A stretch of DNA of 64,000 nucleotides, from contig NC_090718.1 in the NCBI RefSeq assembly GCF_040954835.1, positions 14,957,532-15,021,531 of the forward strand. The letters are read 5' to 3'. The position numbers and the translations under genes are program-made. Position 1 is the first letter of the stretch, and each line of letters starts with the position of its first letter. Shown here one piece after another: positions 13,001 to 22,500 of the stretch. Source of the stretch: Lepisosteus oculatus (lineage: Eukaryota; Chordata; Actinopteri; Semionotiformes; Lepisosteidae). Below the pieces are notes generated by a model. That model did no database searches and was not told the origin of the DNA. It saw only the letters and a list, made by a program, of their open reading frames with translations.

Positions 13001-15960
13001 CAGAAACAAAGATGACCAAGCACAGAGCACTAGAGAGTGGAATCAGACTCGACTACTGAGAAACAGCCATGAGAACTTCCTCAACTGCAGCGTGTTTGCT
13101 CACAGCTCAGTTTCAGGGAGGTCCGCAGAGATAAGAGCACAGCAGAACAGATATGACAACAATGTCGCAACACGGAAATCAAAAGTGAAAAATACTAGAG
13201 GTGAATGGTCATCTATGCATTAATCCCTCTCCAGTCTGCCATTTCCAAAAAGGAGGCCCCAGCGTTTTTTCAAGAAAAGATAGCTGTTCTGCCCACCTGG
13301 ATGGTAACACAGCCAAACACAGAAATAAGGCAGTATGGAGGAAATAAGGCAAAACATAACTGCAAGAATACTTCAAACTAACACCTGCGCAGCAGCAGAA
13401 CAGACGTATCCCCTATAACTACTAAGAATAACGTTAGATAGAACAGGACAACATTCTTATCCCTTCGATAGCTCAGTTGTTAGAGCACAGGACTGTAATG
13501 GAAACAGCTGGGAATCCTGAGGTCGCTGGTTCGAATCTGGCTCGAAACCAGGTACTTTTTGGGCGGAGCGGTGGCTCTGTGGCTCAGGACCTGTGTCTGT
13601 GACTGGAAGGTTGCCGGTTCAAATCCTGCAGCCGGCAGAGGAATCCTACTCTGTTGGGCTCCTGAGCAAGGCCCTTAACCCCAGCTGCTCCAGGGGCCCC
13701 TACGATGGCTGACCCTGCGCTCTGACCCCAAGCTTCTCTCCCTGTCTGTGTGTCTCATGGAGAGCACGCTGGGGTCTATGAAAAGATAATTCCTAATGCA
13801 AGAAATTGTAAAGGGTTAATAAAGTGATGTTATTATTATCAGCTAAACCAGTTCTGTCCTGTGCAATCGTCTGATTTCTCATGTAGATTCACATCTGAAT
13901 TCGTACAGGCATGCTTATTTCAACTTTAATCTGAGAAGGCACAGAAACCCAGGGTGCAAGCTGCCTGTTCACACCTACACAAACTGAAAATAAACAGGTT
14001 TCAATTCAACAGGTTCAACTGGACAGTCCTGTTCAACCCCATCAGCCTCCAAGCTGCATGGCTGGTCGGCAATTTTAATACTAACAGGAAACTCCTGCAG
14101 AGAAGTACTCAGCCCAGAGGAAGAATGGAATTCACTCTCTTTTCAGGGGAAGTTTCTCTCCCTAACAAAGATCAGCACGAACCAGACTTGCATGTGGGAG
14201 CAGACATGCATAAGGAAGGAGAGTGTTTCTCACAAAGTGCTGAAGCCTAACTCTGCAGCAGTCTGCTCTGGAAGGACAGTCCCAGCCATCACCAGAACTG
14301 CTCTCGTGAAAGCCAGGATATCAGCTGAACTTTACCCAGGGCTTCTGGACAACCTGGAATCTGACCAGTACCAACTATATCACTGCTGAATGCACTCAGG
14401 CAGCACAGCTGAGGGACAGCTGTGCTCTGCCAAGACCAGGCACGCTTTGAAACAGCAAGCGAATTAAAAACATGATAAATGCCACTGTGTGACAAGGACA
14501 GACATGAGTAATACCCCCTACCAACTTTCACAAACGGTCACGCTCAGAGAACACAAGCATGGTGTCTGAAAGCACTCTGGTCTGAAATGCCAGGACCAAC
14601 ATTCAGCTGAAGGAGCTTCCTGTCCTCAGATTTTAGTGCATGTCCCCACTGGGCATTCAAATCGGAGAACAGGACGGATTCTGCACAAAGGGTGGCACAA
14701 GTATGAAACAAGCTGTGGGTGAAATTAATTAGATCAATTAGCTATTAACAACCAAACAGGCCAAAAGGGTTGAAAAGCCATTCTCATGACTGCAACTACA
14801 TAGAAATACAAACACTGCTGTGCAAAGTGCAACAACACCTCCAGTTAAACCCAGAGCTCCGCTAAGGTGCGGAGACTGAACTCGGATTTGTAGGTAAACA
14901 CGCTTTTCCCAGAACTTCTCAAAGTGTGTTAATCCACCACATTAATTTTAAGTGTCAATCTTTTTCCAGCTGGAGAATATCCGCTCTAAACTTGGTTGAT
15001 ATGAAAGACAAAGTTCAGTGGCACTGAAGAGCAAGCAAACACGCGGACCTGCCGAGACCCTTCGTCCCCGTCTGTGATGAAGCGGTGGCGGACTGCCAGA
15101 GCGGGCCCGACAGACTGCAGCACTTGCCCGTGTCGGGGACAGGACGCAGGTTCACTTCCCTAAAACCGAAAAGACTGGGCAAAGTCAGGCGGAGCAGCAG
15201 GCGGTAGGGAAGAGCAGCCCCCACAGTCCGTCCCGGGGGGCTCAGGTCCCTCCCCGGCTGTTTATCGGGGTTAACAGCCCCCTCCCGACATGGGATGTTT
15301 GTCACCGTTGCTGCTCTCTGCTTGCGCTGGACCGGGGCCATGGCATCGGCGTGTATCTTGAGCCCGAACCCGGACTCGGCCGGTCCTCAACCGCGTTTCT
15401 TTCACAAGCCTTTCTGTTGCTCCTCCGGTTTTTAAATTCTGATCGCTCAAACGTTTTAAAGAAACCCCGACCAAGTTCCCGGTGCGCAATATTATTGACC
15501 ACTGAAAACAGAAACGTGCATCTGGATTTTGTAATATACCTGTTGGAAGAATGATTAGCGACCGGACCAACAGCACAGAGATAGCCTTCAATAATGCAAA
15601 CAACAGTTCTAAGTTTCACATTTCAGTTTAGCTGCTAAACAACACGCAAACGCAAACGATGACCGCCGAACAAACGTGTAATTAAGCACTAGACGCCTAC
15701 AATCTGACTGAAGCTTAATTCTGCCGCACCTATCTTTCGAGTTACATCTTTTCATAACTCCTTCCTCAGAGCTATTGTACCTGGCTGGCTTACGCCGATA
15801 AGAGAGAACAGTCTTGAAGAAAGTGGTCCGTTTAAAAGGACTGACCCAGCCATCATACACAAGACTCCTCACCTGCTGTAAACACGAAGACAATGGCGAG
15901 GGTGACCATGTCGAAACTAATCACTCGCTTTCTTGGTTTACCATCCAGTAACGTCGCCAT
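7089..15960 (-). CDS. f11r: Junctional adhesion molecule A (F11R/JAM-A), 10 coding exons
   Basis: Coding exons on the minus strand: 15960-15873, 11677-11615, 11192-11079, 10828-10688, 10381-10179, 9715-9613, 9166-9059, 8726-8714, 7840-7789, 7124-7089; total 921 nt, 306 aa, against 299 aa in human. All borders are GT/AG and phases agree. Residues 1 to about 30 form the signal peptide (core MVTLAIVFVFTAG). The V-type Ig domain has Cys in LNCQYS and YTCDVS and the JAM dimer motif R-V-E at residues 66-68. The second Ig domain runs from LTCYDG to YYCTAQ. One transmembrane helix (about 243-265) follows, then a short tail with VLYSQP and a C-terminal PDZ ligand SSFVV. The product is a homophilic adhesion receptor of tight junctions, known to recruit PDZ scaffolds. 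VLYSQP and the GEFRQKSSFVV ending fit JAM-A better than JAM-B or JAM-C. The start was chosen at MATLL because it gives a signal peptide; an upstream in-frame ATG at 16,060 exists. Exon 6/7 junction could shift by four bases. Confidence 0.95.
8021..8543 (+). mobile_element. 5S-headed SINE, copy 1 (in f11r intron)
   Basis: Starts with a 5S rRNA-like head (agcctggccagtacttgg, then gggagac) that corresponds to the internal control region of 5S rRNA genes. A long unique body follows, ending gaaaagcgctgtacaagttt before an AT-rich tail. Nearly full length, in the sense orientation relative to the plus strand. Confidence 0.85.
8714..8726 (-). other. f11r: f11r 13-nt microexon
   Basis: A 13-base exon (aaaaatctgaaag) between a strong polypyrimidine acceptor and a gtaag donor. 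It is required to keep the frame from the transmembrane exon (phase 1) into the YSQP exon (phase 2). It encodes part of KKSER in the cytoplasmic tail. Confidence 0.85.
9059..9166 (-). other. f11r: f11r transmembrane exon
   Basis: Encodes GIVAGVIVALLFLLLLGFGL followed by WYAYRKGYLP: a single hydrophobic helix with a basic stop-transfer end. It marks the border between the Ig ectodomain and the cytoplasmic tail. Confidence 0.93.
9944..10150 (-). mobile_element. 5S-headed SINE, copy 2 (truncated)
   Basis: Reverse-orientation fragment running from the mid-body (tgaccacagagagtcag) to the edge of the 5S head (tctcccatccaggta). Its 5' head and 3' tail are missing. It lies only about 30 bp from the donor side of f11r exon 5. 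Confidence 0.75.
12378..12510 (+). mobile_element. LINE-like 3' tail (cttatgttctta family), copy 2
   Basis: Matches copy 1 over tggcttctttcaagaaatgg and the distal ttaactattaactgctaaa block and ends cgtgttctta. It sits in f11r intron 1. Confidence 0.6.
13462..13550 (+). tRNA. tRNA-Tyr(GUA)-like sequence with intron, acceptor stem damaged
   Basis: The sequence ccttcgatagctcagttgtt matches the 5' half of eukaryotic tRNA-Tyr. The anticodon loop is ctgtaa with anticodon GTA at 13495-13497. The anticodon stem CAGGA/TCCTG is perfectly paired across a 15-nt insertion at the canonical intron position (after base 37). D arm and T arm (gctgg-ttcgaat-ctggc) are intact. The 3' strand reads tcgaaac instead of tcgaagg, so the two terminal acceptor pairs are lost. 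Vertebrate tRNA-Tyr genes normally carry an intron, so this is a gene or young pseudogene rather than a processed copy. It lies in f11r intron 1, about 10 bp before a tRNA-derived SINE. Confidence 0.75.
13561..13842 (+). mobile_element. tRNA-derived SINE with V-SINE-like core
   Basis: Pol III A box tggctctgtgg (13572-13582) and B box ggttcaaatcc (13616-13626) are followed by gagcaaggcccttaacccc (from 13663), which resembles the conserved central domain of vertebrate V-SINEs. The 3' tail ends gttaataaagtgatgttatt plus an ATT repeat. The copy looks full length. The family name is from memory of the consensus and not verified. Confidence 0.8.
14690..14800 (+). mobile_element. LINE-like 3' tail (cttatgttctta family), decayed copy 3
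   Basis: Weak similarity to copies 1 and 2: a ggtggcacaagtatgaaac start, then tagctattaacaaccaaac, and a degenerate end. Located in f11r intron 1. Confidence 0.4.
15000..15400 (-). other. CpG-rich block in f11r intron 1
   Basis: A local rise in G+C and CpG about 600-900 bp downstream of f11r exon 1, with a 108-codon open frame on the minus strand (15015-15341). No acceptor, donor or domain supports that frame. The block may be an extension of the f11r CpG island or an alternative promoter. Confidence 0.35.
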
Positions 15961-16260
15961 CGCTGACAAATTTCGCTTGTTGAAGAAATCCTCGAGTATG
16001 CTTAGCTGTGGGTATTCGGGGGAAGGGAAGGGGGTCGTATTCCTCCGACGGGTTAAATCCAACTCGAAACCGAAGCTAATCCAGAAATCGGAAACAAGAG
16101 AGGACTCTAACCGGGACTCTAAAGGCTGCCCTGCTCTGAACCTACGCTCACGCCCTTCCGCATAGCCTCACCTGTCCGCAGGTGTGATTGGACCGCTGCG
16201 GGCGGCCCCGCCTTGTCACGTGGCTGGAGCTGGAGGGTCTTTCCGCACCAGTATCGGTGT
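15873..16260 (-). promoter_or_regulatory. f11r: f11r promoter and first exon region
   Basis: CpG-rich sequence directly upstream of the signal-peptide exon. It contains a USF-type E-box gtcacgtggc (16215-16224), an inverted CCAAT box gattgg (16186-16191) and a GC box (ggcggccccgcc, just left of the E-box). No TATA box is evident. The transcription start is not determinable from sequence alone but most likely lies between 16,000 and 16,180. Confidence 0.6.
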
Positions 16261-16740
16261 TGTTGTTCACTGGTTTCAAGTCAAGGAATTCGGAGATCAC
16301 GACTCGCTTCCATATTGTTTCCGTTTGAGGTAGAAACACACATCTGAGTTTCCGTGGCCGACTATTTCTTACTTTTCACATTAGAGTTGACCACCGGCTA
16401 TGTGTTATTCTATTTTAATGCGCAACTTTTATCTTTCCGTGATTCGTGTGTATCTAAATACTGTGGATGAAACAAAGTATTCAAATACACAAAACTTAAT
16501 TTATACCGAGATATTAATACATTTTGTAGCAGCAATTTCAGAACACAATATACAGATGTGCACTTCACCCTCAGGGGTAGGTAAAAGTCTATTGCTTTCA
16601 TCGTTTTACATTAACTGTGGCTCAGGCGCATTTACAAAGCTGATCAACACATTTGTAATGCTCTGCTCGCTGGGGTATCTAAATCTATATTGAACAAACT
16701 GCAGTTTGTCAAAATTTCGGCAACCAGAATCCTGACCAGG
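16260..16740. other. Intergenic between f11r promoter and L2 copy 2
   Basis: AT-rich DNA without recognisable coding or repeat content; short spurious frames only. Confidence 0.4.
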
Positions 16741-16742
16741 TC

Positions 16743-17265
16743 TAGTGCAAGTGTTCACTTTACTCCTATCCTGGAGTCCTTGCACTGGCTTCCTGTCAAA
16801 TTCCGTGTGGACTTTAAAATCCTCATGCTCACCTATAAGGCTCTGCATGGCTTGGCACCTCAGTACCTGTCTGATCTATTATCGCCTTACTCCCCATCTC
16901 ACAACCTTCGCTCTCTAATTCTGATCTCCTTACTGTCCCCCAAGCCCGTCTACATTGTATGGGCGACAGGGCCTTCTCCTGTTGTGCCCCCAGACTCTGG
17001 AACTCTCTCCCCAAGGATATCAGAGAGTCACCTTCTCTAAACTCCTTCAAATCCAGACTCCAAACCCTCTTCTTCAGAAGAGTCTTCACTGAACTGTTCC
17101 ATTCTTCACCCCTCTGCTCTTCTTACTACCCCCATCCACGGTCTCCTCTGTATACTGTCATTGTGTTTTATCTTGTGTAGTCTTTTTATTGTAGTTGTCA
17201 TTCTATAAAGAGCTTTGAGAAGGCACCTTTAGAGGCGCTATATAAAATAAAGTTTATGATTATTA
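16743..17265 (+). mobile_element. L2-clade LINE 3' end, copy 2
   Basis: Encodes HFTPILESLHWLPVKF and YKALHGLAPQYLSDLLSPYS and then, in another frame, the terminal coding region and the tail agctttgagaaggcaccttt. It is nearly identical to the 3' part of copy 1 (3,820-4,320), so both come from a recently active family. A run of C (about 17,443-17,455) lies 180 bp downstream. Confidence 0.88.
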
Positions 17266-17269
17266 TGAT

Positions 17270-19565
17270 CACTGCACTGCAGCACAGTGGTATCTCTTGA
17301 ATTTAGTAACAATTATTCTCAACCGACGAGTGGGCAACAGCGTAGCGCCCTCTAGCGGCCGTCGCTAGTATGACTTAAGAAAGAGGCCGGCCGGGACGAC
17401 GACGACTACTTTCTGTAACTACAATTCCGAGCGGGTTTTCACCCCCCCCCCCCCGTGCAATAAAAACTAAACATTTCACATAACATGGGATTTAACAATC
17501 CCTCCCGCTGCAAGATCGCCTGGTTTTAAATTAATATTTTGTCATAGAGAGTCGCTGCTGTAAAAAGAGCACAGCTGCCACAAGGGATAGAGGAGAACTC
17601 AGCCACACTGCCACATCCAGTGAGGCTCCTAACGATCCTGGGTGAGAAAATACATCAATAAATGTGAAATAAACAGTCAAATACACAGAAAAGAAAATCC
17701 GTGTGAAATTTAATGAACATCAGTTGTAAATACATGACAAAAAATAACACTGAAGGGGTAGAATTCCACTAATGCAAGTCACTAATAAGTTACTCAAACT
17801 CAGGTGGCATCTCAGAGCCACACATTATTATACAACCTTTTCAGCACTGTAAAAACAGCAAAGAAAAACTGAAGACCTGCGAGTCTCTGTGTTGTTGTCT
17901 CTGGACTGTCCGGGGAGCAGTACTGAAATCATCTGCAGTTCACTCAGCCGGTGACCTCCGATCACACTGCCCAGCACAGACACAGGCCACACCCCTCCTG
18001 TCATGCGTTTCCACTCAAGGAACCCCAGACCCCGGCCCTCAGCGATAGTGAGCCCCACTTCCAGCAGAGCCACTCACATGGATGGTATTTTCTGCGGATC
18101 AACAGGGGTTTTCAACTCTAACCAGGACCGCAGAAAGCCGGTGCAGCTCTCAAAGCTGGACACAGCTACCAGCTGCATCTGAAACTCCGCCACACGCTGC
18201 AGGGGTGAGAGAGGAACGTGAGTCTAGGTGCTGGTCACCCTGCTCCCCTCACAGCACATCTGAACACAACTGGACTAAGCACACACCAGGTGAGGCCAGC
18301 AAGATCGCCTGGGTCGAGCCCTGTCCACCAGAGCTCTGTTGCCACAATCTCCGTTTCCTGGGAAGTGCAGTTGGATAAAAAAGTAGGACACCTAGAAGAG
18401 CACTGAGATCAGACACATGGTGGTCTTGAGCCCTCTGATAGAGAGACCGAAACTCAACATTAAAAAAAATTGACAGTGACACAGTAAACATATTTATACA
18501 TAATAAAAAATAAAGATGGATTGGAGGGTTCCCATATGTCTGAAGGCTGCCACAAATCATTCTTCTGTCTCGGCGGTAATCCACCAGTATGTGGTAACAC
18601 CAGTGCACAGACACATCTTCCTCTCAGAATCATAACAGCAGGACAACACAACTGCATGCAGACAGCTGGGCCAGACTCTCCTCTAGCCCAGTGTGTTCTG
18701 CTCTGAAGCTCTGTTTCCGCTCACTTCCTAAAAGCTGAAGTATTTCTTCAGCTGCTTATCAGAACTTGCTGGACTTCACAAGAGAACCTCCTCTTCGCCT
18801 CCCTTGACTCCTGCGTCTTCTGTTCATTTTCTCTCCGTTGCCACATGCATGGTGTCAGCAGTGGCATATTCCACAATGAATCCCTTTCACGTCTATAGCA
18901 GAACCTGGATCAGAGCTTAGCCAGAGCCGAATGTGAGCTGGTGGTCAATGTCCAGATGGCCCCACTTCCAGGACTCTGCTTTACAATCTGATTCAATGAC
19001 AGCAGTAACACCCACGAATGGAATGTACAGCAGTTCCATCGAGCCCAGGTTCATCACTAGCATGGTTTTAGATAAGGGCCAACACCTGTCGAATTTTGCC
19101 TTATTTTTACAGACAGGAGAACAGAAGGTTAAACATTACAAAAACAGATTTGCTTTTCCTCTCCATCAGTTCAGTCTTCAGCTCAGGAAAAACTTAAACT
19201 TAAACTACTGTGCATCTGGGCTGTTGCCAAAGAGAGATCAGGGTTATGAGACAAGAGGCTCAGAAGTGAAGGAGAAAAATGCTAATTTGTGCCTGCTGCT
19301 CCGCTCACACTTGGAGCTGAAGATTCAGGTTAAGGATTCAAACATCATTCAACATCCATGTGAGAGAGGGGATGTCTCAAGTAAAAGATTAAAAAACTTA
19401 TTTTTGTAGTATTTACATGATGATGAACTCACAACTGCAGCTATTAAAGCAGTCCAACCCCTTCCTGGGCTTCTGAATTACCAGTGTGTGTACACTGAGC
19501 TCCACTGCCCCCACGTTTCCTTCCCTACAGACCCCCCCCCTCCACCATTCCCATACTCCCATTTC
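17270..19565 (-). other. usf1 3' flank and probable 3' UTR
   Basis: Non-coding sequence after the usf1 stop codon. No other gene is visible. A 158-codon frame on the plus strand (18933-19409) is antisense to the expected 3' UTR and has no supporting context. A minus-strand ATTAAA-type signal occurs near 17,708; no perfect AATAAA was found on that strand close to the stop. Confidence 0.4.
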
Positions 19566-22500
19566 TTATTGTGGATCGTTGGTCGTTGCTCCCACGATGC
19601 CGTGCTGTCTGAGCTGGTTTCGCAAAATCTGGTTCTTGGATTTCCACTCCTCTACCTGGAACAAGGTAGAGAAACAAATTAACTCGGGGCACAGCTGGAT
19701 GCAGCCCCTTGATCATACAAGGGCATTGTATGGGCATACAAGGGCATTATACCAATATACTGTGGAGACAGTGCGTGCATGTCTTAGTGAAGATGTGTGT
19801 GTCAGTGTAGAGCTCAGTGGAGGCGTGTGTGTCAGTGTAGAGCTCAGTGGAGGCGTGTGTGTCAGTGTAGAGCTCAGTGGAGGCGTGTGTGTCAGTGTAG
19901 AGCTCAGTGGAGGCGTGTGTGTCAGTGTAGAGCTCAGTGGAGGCGTGTGTGTCAGTGTCAGTGTATGTGCGGAGGCACCTCTTGGCGCAGCAGCTGGTTG
20001 TCCATCCTCAGCCTGTCCAGTGAGTTTAGCTCTTCGCTCAGCCGCACGTTGTTCTGCCTCAGCTCCTGGATGTAGTCGCAGGCCTTGGACAAGATACCTC
20101 CTTTACTCTGCAACACAGCAATGCAGTTGTGCTCACAGCTGGACACCTGCGTTGGTCAGAAAACCCTGCAGAGCCTGGTCGCTCTCTGAGCTTTGTCTGG
20201 AGCACCTCGTCTGTCTGTGCGCCGCGAGCCATTCTGGTAAACAATGCCGTCACCAGTTCATTCACAGTACAGGATCGGCTGAAGATTTTGTTTTCCGTTT
20301 CAGCATTTAAAAGCACCAATCCAGTGATAGGAGCTCATCTCACCTGCCCAGTCTTGGTGGAATCCATAGTGCAGTCTGGGATAGTCTTGGACAGCTGGAC
20401 AATCCAGTTGTTGATCTTGTCCCTGCGTCTGCGCTCAACTGGAGAAGGGAGGGATGTGAGAACAGAAAATACGTGAGAGAGGAGCCCTCACCCCGCCAAC
20501 ATCCAGCCACGGGGCCCTGGCTTCTGCAACACTTTCCTGAAGAGCCCTTCACACCAAATCACCTTAGAGCTTCACAGCAAACTGAGACCATTATAGGGCT
20601 CGGCCCTCAGGAAAATGGCTGGGAAGAGGGACGCTCTGGAGGTACACAGCGAGTGAGGACAGCAGAGGCATGGTCAGCAGTCTTACCCTCATTGTGCTGG
20701 GCCCGCCGTTTCTCATCACGAGTGGTCCTTGGAACATCAGACTTCCTGAAAGTGCAAAAGAAAAATACTCAGTTCTTGATGCTGACGAATAACAATAAGC
20801 TGGTATAGATCAAGTCCCAGGAACTGGATGGGCTCACACAGATAATTGGCAAGTTACAGGGTCAGGTCATTGGTGAAATATCACTAAATGAATCTGGCAC
20901 GTGAAATAATGTAACCTTTTATGATCTGGACCAAAAAATAAACTTGTAATGTTTTTTTCTCTGGCCAGGAGAAGCAATTTAATCATGTCCAGAGTTATCC
21001 AGATGTGACCAGCCCCAGTCCTGGAGAGCCACAGTCCCTTAAATCTCCACTTAGTTAACACCTGTAACTATTAGTTAAACTGCACAGTTTCTGAGTTAAT
21101 CTAAAATAAAGACACCAAGATCCTGTAGCTTTCAGGAAGTACAGCTGTCTGACTAAATTGAGCAAAGCACATGTGTTCCAAGCCTTGCCAAATGGATAAG
21201 GAATTGTGGCTCTCCAGGACCAGGATTGGCCACTTGTGGGTTTCTGTAGATGGGTTTCTGTAGGAGGTCATTCAGCCCATCTGACCCATTAGGAAGGCAG
21301 TAGCCGATAATTTGAGGATCTTATCCAGCAATTTCTTAAAAGAAGGCCAGGGTCTCAACGACATGGCTAGGCAGGTTGTTCCAGATGACCACCACACTTT
21401 GGGTACAAAGGGCCTCCTGTTCCTGTGTTTAAATGCACTTCCACTCTTCCACTGTTCCATGAATCTGGACTAATCCCCAGCCCCCCCCTCCAAGAACAGA
21501 CAAGCTGGCGTTACGTGTTGTAAGGCTGGGTACGGGGAGCAATGGACCTCTGATTCGCTCCTGTCAGCACTTCCTGTGGAGACATCATCACGTACAGCTG
21601 CCCTGAGAGACACAGGGAAGAAGAAAGAGTCAGACTGTCCAGGGGTCACTGCACCCAGGCTGCAGGGTCTCATGTCTATTTCCAACCCCAGTGCCTTTCA
21701 TTTCCAAGACAACAACTTCCAATACAAGTCTATTTAAGTTGAAGACACAGGCCAAAAGGGGAACTTCAGGGTTAGAAAGTTTTGAGATGAGTGCATCTCA
21801 AAAGGCTGTGTAAAATGTACACGGTAAGTCTTAAAACTTTCAATTTACATCACATAATAGACTTAATTTCCAGGTGTGCGCAGGGTCGTATTCTGTGATT
21901 CATAAAGAGGCAATACAACTTTGTAAAGTTGCCTTATTACATTGTAAACAAGCAGGCTTGTGAATACATCTCTTTTAATCTAACAGAAATATTGCAATCG
22001 ATTTTGAGAAAGTTTTGGTGACAAATACTACTTACTTGTTCATTCTGCATGCAGATCACTGGAACATTTCTGCAGTGAAATGTCTGCTGCACAATCTGTA
22101 CTTATTCACTTGTCAATTGCATTACATCAGTCATTACAGTGACTAGCGAGCAGGACAGGCTGCATCACGTTCCAAATCTCACAAACTTTTGCTTTCCACT
22201 GAGATGAGACCAGGGGTTTTTGCGACAACATGACGACAGAGTACTTTCACAAAGTTCACGATTTTGTGCTGAATTCAAAATCTGTAAACTGTCAATGAAT
22301 GTATTACCAAGATTTAATAACCAGTCACAGAAATTAGGACTGCGGTTCCCCTTTAAGAACTGAATGAAAATGGGATGAAGTTCTATCCAGCAGTTATAAG
22401 AGATATTCACTATCAATAAATGAAAACATTAACTGAGAGATTAAAATCTTAACTGTTCAAGTTTAAGAATGCGCTGCATGACTTTACTCTACAGTGTCTT

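Noticed and set aside
15015-15341. 108-codon minus-strand frame starting MAPVQRKQ as an alternative f11r first exon
   Set aside because: No donor of phase 1 that could join f11r exon 2 was found at its end.
16690-17180. Apparent plus-strand protein-coding gene of 116 and 73 codons
   Set aside because: The translations are the C-terminal part of an L2 LINE, repeated at 3.8-4.2 and 35.7 kb.
18933-19409. 158-codon plus-strand frame
   Set aside because: Antisense to the expected usf1 3' UTR, no recognisable domain, no promoter or splice signals.
19801-19965. CRISPR-like array
   Set aside because: Units are directly contiguous without spacers and lie in a vertebrate intron; it is a minisatellite.
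19486-20310. 274-codon plus-strand frame
   Set aside because: It is antisense to two usf1 exons and runs through the 30-bp repeat (repeated SVELSGGVCV), so it is an artefact.
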